Source of the DNA: Brachypodius melanocephalos
Lineage: Eukaryota > Chordata > Aves > Passeriformes > Pycnonotidae
Reading direction: 5' to 3'
NCBI GenBank assembly: GCA_013398615.1
Contig: VZSR01000479.1
Coordinates: forward strand, 4,054,780-4,118,779
DNA: 64,000 bases
Shown here: positions 49,701 to 61,700 of the stretch, one piece after another
How positions within the stretch are numbered: the first letter of the stretch is position 1
How the letters are laid out: the number at the start of each line of letters is the position of its first letter
The notes under the pieces: generated by a model
Database searches by the model: none
What the model was told of the DNA's origin: nothing
What the model saw: only the letters and a program-made list of their open reading frames with translations
Program-made: the position numbers and the translations under genes

Positions 49701-52700
49701 AAGTATTTTGAAGTCTTTGTGATTCACAAGATATGAGGCTTTACAGTCACTGTGTGCATTGATGTAATGGGACAGGTAGCAAAGTAATTCTGACTGCCTG
49801 AAACTGTTGAATTAGTTATTAAATGGCAAAGAGAACACACTGTTACTGAGTATAGGTATACTTAGCTGTAAACTGCAAAACAGTTAAAATGAAGATAATT
49901 TGCTGCAGTGTTTAACTAGAAATTGGCATGAATTTCAATAGCAAAATTTGCTCTCTGCTATACTTTGGATTGCGTCTCTGAACACTGGAAAATCATTTCA
50001 TGCTCCTGTCTAACTTATAATTACTGTACCTAGGGGTATTTTTAATTTTTCCTAATGTTTGACGCTGAAGTGCTTTTACTCTTAGCTAGACTGCTGCCCT
50101 GAGAGGCAACAGAACACCAGCAAAGCTGTGGAGCTGTGTTCAGGCTGTTGATGACAAAGTGCACACTGGGCTCTTTTAGCCACAGGCACTAATGGGAACT
50201 GTAACACCACTGAACAATTTCTGAAAATTTAACTGGAGTCGAATATTCTTGTGGAGAGTAAGGAATCCAGGGAAACCCTGGGCCTTGCAATCATCATAGC
50301 AATGTTTCCTTTGTCCAACAGAGCAATTACTGGAGTTCATGCATCAACTCCCTGCCTTTGCCAACATGACCATGTCTGTGAGGAGGGAGCTGTGCTCAGT
50401 GATGATATTTGAAGTCGTAGAGCAAGCAGGAGCCATCATACTTGAAGACGGCCAGGAAGTAAGTGTCTGCTTCCAGAAAAGGTGTTAAATCAGTCAGTAG
50501 TCAGGCTCTGATAGGTGCCCTGAATCACTATCTTGAAATCCCTCTTCCTGCTTGGATCAAGACATCTGAAATGGCATTTGGTGTTCATGCCTCCAGGAAG
50601 AGGTGAGGTAGACTCATATCTGATAGTGACTAAATGGGTACCCAGGGAAAGAATGTTCATTCTCACTAAATGGTACAAATCTATCATAGCAATTAGCCTG
50701 CTTATTAAGAAAGCAGTCTATTCATCTTCTTCCTCCAGAATCAGTTCTGAAGTGAATGAAGAGAGCTGAAAAGCATTCCTGGTTCAGTCTCCATCTCTTG
50801 CCTTACAGTGCAATTTTGATGAATTAAATGTTGCAGAGAGGTAGTGACAACAAACTAGAGTCTACAAGAATCAGCCTTTCTGACATGAGAGTTTACAGAA
50901 GTTGTTGAACTAGCTTCACTTTTTAATTTTTTTTTTTTGCTTCCTCTAGCTTGATTCTTGGTATGTTATTTTAAATGGCACAGTAGAAATCAGCTATCCT
51001 GATGGGAAGAGTGAGAGTCTCTGTATGGGAAACAGTTTTGGGATTACCCCCTCTCTGGACAAACAGTACATGAATGGAGTGGTCAGAACCAAAGTAGATG
51101 ATTGTCAGGTAAGGTTGCAATTCTGTATAACTACATCTTATTTTTAAGCATCTAATAAAAGAAAACAGATTGGAAGGGGTCTAGAGAAGGCTACATAGGT
51201 GCTCTGAGAGCTGGAGCCCCTCTGCTGTGGAGACAGACTGGGAGAGTTGGGGTCGTTCAGGCTGGAGATGGGGATACATTAATATTTTAGATACTTTAAT
51301 CCTAGTTGTTGTCTTTGGGGACAGTTTGTGTGTATAGCCCAGCAAGACTACTGGAGGATTCTGAACCATGTGGAAAAAAATACTCATAAAGTGGAGGAAG
51401 AAGGAGAAATTGTGATGGTAAAGGAGCACAGGGAGCTGGATCGCAGTGGAACCAGAAAAGGACACATAGTTATCAAGGTACATTTCTTTCTATGCTTTCC
51501 ATTAATCTATTAAACTTGGATTTATTAGTAAATAGGTACAATTTCAGTTTAAATCTAGTATACACACTCAGTTTTGTCTGTGTCAGCTCAAAAACTTGAT
51601 TGGAAGGAATGTATGTTATATCCCAAATTTACTTGCATTTCCCCTTTAATAAAGTTACATACATTGTAACCTGTTCAACACATATATTGAGTTTTGTATT
51701 GGGAGCACCCTTTGGGATCTTTATGACCTTTTTTTGGTAATCTGAAAGAGGAACTTAAACTGCTTACTAAAAGATAAAATGAAGAGAAATTACTAATTGT
51801 TTTAGCCTTATGCAAAATGTCAGGGCTGAGAGAAAGAGAATTTGATTTAAACGTGTTTGGTGCGTTTTCTCCTGAGTTGGCTGTAACTGAACTTTCTAAA
51901 GGCTTTATACTGTTCATGTGGGTTAATGCTAAATTACTCTTTAGGGAGAGGTAGTGATGAGAGATACGAGGTTTTTTTTTTCCATTTGCTTTTTGAAGGC
52001 AACACCTGAGAGACTCATCATGCACTTAATAGAGGAACATTCTATTGTGGATCCAACCTACATCGAAGATTTTCTTTTAACATACAGAACATTTCTAACA
52101 AGTCCCTTGGAAGTTGGAAATAAACTCTTGGAATGGTTCACAGTGGACAGCCTCAGGGACAAGGTTGGTTGGAGTCTGAGAGGTTAATATTTCTGGTGAA
52201 AATATATTTAAATTGATCTCTTTTTGTATTGCTGATAAAGTAGAATAAATAAAACCAGGTTCCACTCTATCTATATGTGCACATTCATGAAAAACCTTGA
52301 TAGTCTGGTACTTACATAATTCCAATTTGATGATTCTTGGCCAGTGTTTTTATGTGTTCTAGCCTTGAGCTGAGGAAGTCTGATACACTTCCAAAACACT
52401 AGATGTTTTATATAGGAAGTTGTACAAGGTCTGCTGTGGTTACTGCTTCTCTTCTTACCTCTTTCCATGTTTTTCATTTTGGCAACTACTGGTTTTTAAT
52501 AAAAGGAAAGATAAAGAGAAGTGTGTCATCAAACAAAAGAAGAAATGGTATAATTTTAGAAGAGAAACTGCTATAGACTTGGATTTTTTTAATAATATGG
52601 GTGGATAATGTAGTTGCCAGACTGACTTCATAATGAATGGCAGTGACTCCGTAGCACCTACAGAAGCAATCTGGACATTCAAGTAAAATTTCTTGGATGA

Positions 52701-55700
52701 AAGCTTTCTAATATCTAGAATAACTAGAACTTCCTTTAAAGAAATTATTAGGGTGCTTTAAAAGGTAATTTTCATGAACAGTGTCAGTGAGGCTTAGCTG
52801 TAGATAGATTTATGCATCAGTAGGTATTGGGTGATGTAGCCAGTATTTTTTAGATATGAAAATAGTGGGTTTTTAAATTTTTCATTTGCTTCCACAAATA
52901 AGAGAAAGAGAAGATGATTTCAAGTGCAAATGTCTTTTTCTTATCAGATACAGTAATCTGTTTTATGTTCTTCTGCCATGTTCAAGTATTCCTCTGTGTT
53001 TATAGATTAAAGTTTATAGGAGAAGACCCATAGGTACCTTTTTATATATATATATACACACACAGATTTTTATATATATATATAATTTGTTTTGTTTCTA
53101 CAGGTTACCAGGGTAGTGTTGCTGTGGGTAAACAATCATTTTAATGACTTTGAAGGAGATCCTGCCATGACTCGATTCCTGGAAGAATTTGAAAAGAATT
53201 TGGAAGATACGGTAGGAGCAAAAAAGAATGAGTGTCACATTTCTAGCACTACATATTTCAATTTTTGAGTGTTACCAGTGCCTAACAGCTGTAGTCTCTA
53301 AGTGTAACAGTTAACAGGTGGCTTTTAATATTGGATATATTTGTTCTTAAGTATAAATTGGATATAAAGGCCATATAAAGTAATACCTATGGCACTCACG
53401 TAGGAGTTTTTGCATTTCTGCAAGAGAGGACTAGGTTTATTTAGTAAGATCTGAAAATCTGGCCTCAAAAAATCTATTTTCTGGCACTTGGGGTATTTTT
53501 CATAACTGTTTTTATATTTCTGATAAAAGAAACATTGCACTGCATTTTGTGTGTTCTGTGTTACAGAAAATGAAAGGCCATCTCAGATTGCTGAATATTG
53601 CCTGTGCTGCCAAAGCAAAATGGAGACAAATCACCCTGCAAAAACCTTCCAGAGATTCTCCCCTGTTTTTCAGCCTTCTTGGAGGCAGTGACAAGGGGTT
53701 TGGTATTTTTGTAGAGACTGTGGAGATAGGCAGTAAAGCAGCAGAAGCTGGACTTAAGCGTGGTGATCAGGTAAAAACAATTATGTTAATTGAAAATATT
53801 CTGCTTCACCCACCTCCTAGTTGTTCTCAGCAGAAATGTTATGTTGTGTGCACTGGCAAGCGTGAGAATGCCACAGCTCGGCTTCCGTTTATATCTATTA
53901 AATGGATTCCTATTAAATAGTTTTCAAAATATGTAAAATATTTAAATATTTCAAAAACAGAATGGGAATAGAAACCAAGTTATGGTTATTTTTTTAAACT
54001 TTCTGATTGGAGATACAGTTACATTGAAACCATCAGATTGTTTTGTGGGATTGATTCTCACCTAATGTGTTTGATCCCAGCTCACTGGGGTAGGTGGAAC
54101 ACTGACAGGTCAGTCAGTGAAAATACAGCTTTGGAAGTGATATAAGATCTGTGGTTCATGAGCCACCATTTTTGATTAATTGCAAGAATGTTGTGTTATC
54201 ATAGAAAATAAACTTACTTAAAGTGTTTTTCAATTAGAAATGGAAGTCATGACTTACTTACAAGATATAACTTCTCTGACATGATGAAAATAGTTATTTT
54301 ACATGGAGTGTTTTCATTCTGTAGCTGCTGTAAAGATGGTGTGGTAATTTCTGTGAAGTTCTTACTATGCCTGTATTATCAGCTTTGTATTTCTGAGTCT
54401 GTCATACAGATATTCTCCTAATAGTCCAATTTTTATTTCCTAAAGATAATGGAAGTAAACGGACAGAATTTTGAGAACATTACCTTTGCAAAAGCTCTGG
54501 AAATCTTAAAGAATAACACACATCTCTCCATTACTGTAAAAACAAACATTTTTGGTGAGTAGACTTTATATATGATATATTTTCATGTATGAAGGAAAAA
54601 CTCCACTCCTTCTGGCTTTATAAGTGCAACAAGATTCCACCTTCTTTTTTCCAACTTGCTCTTGAGGTGAGAAGTTGTGCAGAAGTCCCCTCGTTGTGCC
54701 TCTGTTTGCTTGGATAAGTTCTCATGTGCCAAGGGCTGCGTGTTGAGTGGCACAGAGCCAGCACAGGCAGCTCTTCAACTCCCTGAGAAATCCTCAGATG
54801 ACTGTTTAAGCTGATTTAAACAGTCGCTCCATGCCATAGGGCTGAAACAAAGCCAAGGGATCTGGACCAAAATATTTTTTGCCAAGAAACAGCAAAAATG
54901 CGAGACTGGGATTTTGTAAAACTTTTTTTAATGACTGTAAGAGTGAGAGGATAAATTACCTTTATAATTGAAAAGGGGATATAAAAAGTGGCATGGCATA
55001 TAAATATTGGCTTTTAATTGTCATCATGAATATAAACACCTACATACCTTTTTAAAATCTCAGTCAAATCTGGTTTTTTTTCCATAATCTTGTTCAGGCA
55101 ATAGAAGAGCAAGAGCTACGGAAAGCAGGAGACTCTGCACAGGATAGCTCCTTCCTCCATAGCTGTATCCATATATTCTGATGGTTTTCATTTCCTATTT
55201 CCTTCCTTCAGTTACCTGCCCTTGCTCACTATTGATTTTCTTTTCGATTATTATATTGTGTTTATCACTGTGCAGCTAAAAAGGTTCAAGCCCTAAGCAG
55301 TTGCTTATTAGCATAATACAAAAAAAGCATGAAACAACCAGAGTCACCAGTGGTCCAGACTGATGTGAAATGATGTGAAATGAAGCATCACTGTAACTGA
55401 GACAGTGATAGGTTGTTCATTTGTATTATAAATGTGAGCAACATACATTTATAAGTGGGCTCTAATCTCCTTCTGCTAGCTGATAGAATTTCAAGGTGAT
55501 TTCTCTGACAAATTTTAATGAATTAATATCTTGAAGTTTTTTTCAACAGTGATACTTATTATCCTGACCTTTTGAGTGTTAAGTGTCTGGTACTGACTAT
55601 GAACAGTTCCTGTTGTTCTTTTCAAATCTATACAGTCTATACTGGGAAAGCTTGTAGCCTTAGCTTTTATTATACAACAGAAATGTACCATTTAATTGGA

Positions 55701-58700
55701 CTTTCTGTACAGAAAGTCTTGGTTGCCTTTCTCATAGGGACAGTCTCAGTAATTTGCTTTGTTTTCAGTTCTGCATTCTTCCAGTATCTCCATATTTCTG
55801 AAAGAAAATACTGAACTTGTGACTTGAAAGATTTTCAAAAGATTTAGGATCTTTAAAGAAATAATTGATGTTGACAAGACAATTTGAACATGTTTTTTCA
55901 CCTTATATATATGGAAAAAAAAAAGAACAAAACCCCTCTAATTTCCACAGAATTCTAGCTTTGAGTGTGCACTCTGTTACCTAAAAGATGCAAACAAACA
56001 AGTCAATAAATGCATAGTGTTTATTGCTCTGAATGCAGCACTTCCTTATTCTCTCTCTGGGACGTGGGAAGCAAAAAGTTTGAGGGAAAAAGAATTTATT
56101 GTGGAGTTCTGAGTGCATAGAGGTTACTCACAACTGTATCTTCTCTTACAGTGTTTAAGGAGCTGCTCTGCAGGATAGGACAGGAGAAGAATGGAATTCC
56201 ACATATTCCAAAAATTGCAGAAAAGAAAAACAACCGTTATTCTATCCCAGATATGCCTGGAGATGTGGAACAGATGTTTCCCCGTGAAAAAGGAAACAAG
56301 AAAATGAAAGCAAACACTGTATCTGGTGGAAGAAATAGAATCAGGAAAATTTTGGACAAGACCCGTTTCAGCATCTTGCCTCCAAAATTGTTCAGGTTTG
56401 TCAGACTCTTGCCAAAAGTAATGGTTCCTTATTAGGTTGTGATATTTTAATAACAGAATGGTTGGAAGGGGATTGGTTTGAGAGGGAACTTAAAGACCTT
56501 AAAGACTATCCCATCCCAGAGCAGGGGCACCTTCTCTACACCAGGTTGCTCCAAGCCCCATCCAGCCTGGCCTTGGACACTTCCAAGGATGGGGCAGCCA
56601 CAGCTTCTCTGCCACCCTGTGCCAGGGCCTCGCCACCCTCACAGAGAGGAATTTTTCCCTGACATCTACCTAAAACCTACCCTCCTTCAGCTTTAGGCCA
56701 TTAAGAGATACCAATTGCTTAGTATTTCTAGTCATTATATCCATGTTGCTTATGTTTTTAAAAAAATCATGTTGTCTGCCCCATGAATGCAGAACAACAC
56801 CAAAATATCATTTCTCTCCCGACGAACGCTTTCAAATCTTCTTCCCCATCCTTGTTTTGAAAGCCTGTCTACAGCATGTAATTAAAACAGCTGAACACCA
56901 TTATTCTTCTTTGGTTCATTCATCCCAAGATGAATGGAAGGAGTTTAACCCAGATAATTGACGCAGAGCTGTTTTGCAGTGATGGCAGCGTGAGCCAGTC
57001 ACAGGACGACAGCATCGTGGGGACGCGGCAGTGCCGGCACAGCCTGGCCATCATGCCCATTCCAGGCACCCTCTCGTCTAGCAGCCCTGACCTGCTGCAG
57101 CCCACAACCAGCATTCTGGATTTCTCTAATCCTTCAGGTAAAATGGCATCTTGAGGTTGATTTACAGGATGGTTAGCAAGGCGGCTGGCTCAGGGGGAAA
57201 ATTGCAGCTGTTATTAGCATCACTCCTGCCAAGTGCAGTTGCCTGTGCATCCTGTGGGCCTAACAGGGCCAAACTGGAGATGTACTAAAAATCCACACTG
57301 CCTGAACCTCTCTTGCCTATTTTTTAAGCTAATGTGGGACTTACTTATTTTTTACAAAGAAATGTATTGTGCCACTTCTGAGAGCCTTTAATTTGCTGGA
57401 GTAAACTGGCTCTGGTAAAAGGAGATTATCTTTGTCTGCCCCTTTCTCCTTTGCCATCTCTCTTCAGTGCTTTGTCTTGTCCATCCTTCCATCTCTCAGT
57501 ATGTATTTCAAGCAGCATTGTGGATAGAATAGGACTGCCATGGTACCAGCACAGTGATGTTCATGTTTCATGTTTTACAAACATTATGTACCATTCAATG
57601 GTACATCTGAAATACTAAAAGATGTCTTGAGATATGTGGTCTGGGCTTTCGTTGCTGTAGGAATCCAGTTTATGGGGTGGCTGCAGGAGGCATTTGTTGC
57701 AATATGCAGCTGCCTGTAAACGTGTCTTGTCAGAATCTTTTTTCTCTAATTTAAGTGTAAGTTTTGTACATAATGACATTCTGTAAGATGTTTTGTGACT
57801 GTGACTTATGTTTACATAAACCTGCAGATTTCCCCTTTAAAAGGGATGTGCACAGATTAATCCTATCAGGTGCATGAATACCCATAGCAAAAAAGTTCCC
57901 TTTCTGCTGCAGTTCCAGATCCTTGCTGTCTGCATGACAGCTACACATTTTTCTAAAAATCTTCATTTAATACTATACAAGTTACTGCTTAATATGGAAT
58001 GGTGGTAACTAGTTCATGTTGGATAGAATCACAGAATGATTTGGGTTGGAAAGGACCTTTAATTGTTGTCTATTCCAACCTCTCTGCCATGGGCAGGGAC
58101 ATCTTCAGCTGGATCACTTAGCTTTACCTTAAGTTTGCTATAGCAAATATGCTGCCATGTTTGAATGTCAGAGAAAACCAAATTATTTCTTCTGACAGCA
58201 TACCCTTGATAAGTTTTGTAAGCATCTCAATCTTGATTTGGTGTTGATGCAGTGTTTTTTCTTTTTCTCCTGTGTGCAGCTGTTGGGTTTTACTGTAAGT
58301 ATCCTCATGTAAAGCATCCTGTAGACCTTAATATTGCATGGCTTGCCTGTAAATTTAACACTATCAGACATTGCACTGACATAGTTATTACTGCAAGACA
58401 TTGGATGGCCCTGTGCTCTGTAATTTTCCTTAAAACAAATCCATAGTTTCCTTTACAGGCACAGTGCTCTGCTGAGGCTGACACCTGCATTTTAGTCCCA
58501 TTTCTGCCCCCAGCACACTGAATGACCTCTGGCAGGTTCCTCTGCTTCTCTGTGGCCTTGCTTTAAAGGGATGAAGTTGCTTATATCTCTTTCATAGAAC
58601 TGAAGTTTCAGAGGATAACAGTTTGAGATTTTATTTGTTTCTTCTGTTGTACTTCGTAACTAAAGTTCTGTGCATGCCAACTTGAAATGTGCTTTATATT

Positions 58701-61700
58701 GTCAAAATGAGCTGAATAATGCATAAAAAATTTAATAATTTATGTTTGCCTGCTTAAAAGCAAAGACCATGAAGACAGAAATGTGCCTGTAATTTATGTT
58801 TCTTACCTGTCACAAGTTACATTGTTTTGGTTGCATGGTTCTTTTTTTTTTTTTTCCTTTTTTCTTCCCAATTAAATTTCAGCTTTCAGTTTTATATCTT
58901 GAGTGTGTTCTGGTTTTTAGGTATGTTGATACCAAAGTGTAGATATTTCCCTCTCCTGTTTCTTTATTATCACTTTTATGTGTGCAGGCACTTCTCTAGT
59001 TATTCAGTATGTCATTTTCACCACTTTCACTCTGAAATAAAGTACAAAATACTTACTTCTCCCTTATATTGCCCCTGTTCACATATATATTGAACTTCTC
59101 ATGTTCAGCTACAACCCAGCTTCTGATGAGAATGTTCTGATAATGTGTTAATCATAATCATGAAACTGTTAGAGGAGTTAGCTTTCCATCAGAATTTTTT
59201 AGCCCATGTTTTCTCCCATCTTAAAATTTATTTTCAACTGATGTTGAGCCTTTGTTTTTTTCCAGTGGGTTGGACCTTTGGTGATGGATCATAGATTTCC
59301 TGCTTACTTTTTACCTTGAAATTCCTTCTTGTGCCCATAACCTTTAAGTCCCAACTCAAGAAAAAGTAATAACCCCAAGGTCACTGCACTCAAAGATCTT
59401 TGTTGCCTCCTTAAGCAGTTGATTTTGATGGAGGAAAATCAATGCATAGGGTGGGCAGCATCTAAAACTGAGCTCAGAGAGCATGAAGGACCTGGATGCT
59501 CTGCCCAGCAGGATGATTCCTTGGGCAGAGGGACTCCTGACCAGCACTGGTGCTCCAGGGCAGGTCATATGTCTCAATCCAGGATTTGGCACTTAGCACT
59601 GTGTTTTTAAGGGCTGGACAAATAGCAGTGAGAGAAGGGAAGGGCTGTTTGGGAGGCTCTTGCTTTAATGACAGCCCTTCCCTCACTGGGATCTCTGATG
59701 CAGGAGTTATGGTACATCTGCCTCTGGTGTGGTTTTGGAGAGCTTCAGACTCTGAAGCCTTGGCTGAGGGCTCAGTGACAGCCTCCCACCTTCTCAGGTC
59801 TGCAGAAAAGTTGTGAAGTTTTAGTCTTCAGACTTCAGGGAAGGGAAAAACTGGACTTCCCTGTTCTTGAAATTACTGTGCATTTTGACTCTTGACATTT
59901 TTTTAAAATCAGTTTATTTTGAAAATCAAACTCTGTAATAGCTAATAGAGCAAATTATTTGCAATCATCAAGCTATGAATTAAACACATGTTTCTGTAGA
60001 TACTTACTTCCTGCTGTGGGCTGCCTCAGATAAAGCTGTTCTCTAATGCATTTATAATACATAAAATGTGCCATAAATAAGTACACCAGCCAAAGAATTA
60101 ACTGCTGGCAGCAGCTTAGTTCCTTCAGGGGAAAGAGCAAGCGTAAAAGCTCCCTAGTTCTGGGAGCAACCAAATCTCCTTTCCTCTTCACATCTTCCCA
60201 CCCCCAGCCCATCCATCCGTACTCGATGGCTTCCTATCCCTGGCTCTCACAGACACAAGAGAGCCAAGAAAGGAATGATGCTGCCAGAGTTTTTAAGACA
60301 CACTGGGAAGGAACAGTGCACGGTCTACTTACGTACCTGGATGTCTTATACTTTGACTGGGGTTGTGGGATGGCAGAGTAATTGAGTTCTAGAAGAGCAG
60401 AGAGGAGAAGAGTCTTCTTTTTTCCTTACAAAGACGAAGGAAAAGCCAGAGTATTTTAAGTCCAGCATGGTGGGTTTTTTTCCCCCAGAGGCTGATTGTT
60501 TTTGTTTCCTGATGATCAAATGGGACAGTAAATCATAGAATGACAGAATGGTTTGGCTTGCAATGGATCTTAAAGATCACCTAGTTCCACCCCTTACCTT
60601 CCACTAGACCAGGTGCTCCCAAGCCCCATCCAGCCTGGTGTTGAACACCTCCAGGGATGAAGAGTCCACAACCCCTCTGGGCAACCTGTGCCACGGCCTC
60701 ACCCCCCTCACAGGGAAGAATTTGTCCCTAATAGCCAATTAAACCTGCCCTCCTTCAGCTTAAGCCAATTCCCCCTTGTTCTATCACATGCCCTTGTGAA
60801 ACATCTCTCAAGTGACCTTGTGTCTTCTCAAGGGAACAGTGACTTCACACATTAAAGGTGTTCTGCTCTTTTTTTAGATATTCCAGATCAAGTGATACGA
60901 GTTTTCAAAGCGGATCAGCAGAGCTGTTACATCATCATCAGCAAAGACACTACAGCAAAGGAGGTGGTGAGCCATGCTGTCCATGAGTTCAACCTGACAG
61001 GAGCCCCCGAGACCTATTCCCTGTGCGAGGTGTCCGTCAGCCCCGAGGGCGTCATCAAGCAGCGGCGCCTCCCGGACCAATTCTCCAAGCTGGCTGACAG
61101 GATCCAGCTCAATGGACGGTGAATACACCTTTTCTTGGTCGGGTTTTATTTGGCTTTCCTGATTGTGTTTGGCTTTCCAACGTGGTATGTTGGAAAAGAC
61201 CTCCATGATAGTAAACTAAACATCAGGGGGATATGTTTCAATTAAAATAGATGGGTGTCTGTTGGAAGCACAAGCTAGTAAATGCCAGTGATTTACACCT
61301 CCCTCTCTTCTTTGGGTCACCTTCCTCTTCTGCACCCAAAAATCCCTCCCTAAATATGCAGCAAGCTTGCTTGATGACAGCTAAGTTTAGCAGATCAGGA
61401 TAATGTGTATAATGGTTTACACTTAGAGGAAAAGGCTATATTTGTTTTGACACTTCCCACATGTACTTGAGGATTAAAGTATACAATTAATTTCTTTCTC
61501 ATTGTCATGCTGCAATGAACTGATACTAGCCTGAGATAAATTCGTCCATTTTTAAGTAAACTGTACTGAATGTTTCTGAAATGTTAAGTGCTTTGGTTTC
61601 ATCTGATGACCTGATCCATACCAGAAGAAAGTTTAATAAAGTAAAATATTTTGTAGCTGTCTTTGCTACATAGCAGAGGGAATTTATGACTAATAAACTT

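Larger units (their letters stand above)
57138..60877 (+). other. RAPGEF6 intron
   Basis: This 3.7 kb intron holds two antisense CR1 tails (58.02 and 60.53 kb). The second ends only about 60 bp before the acceptor of the RA exon. There is a T-run near 58.84 kb. No other element is seen. Confidence 0.85.
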
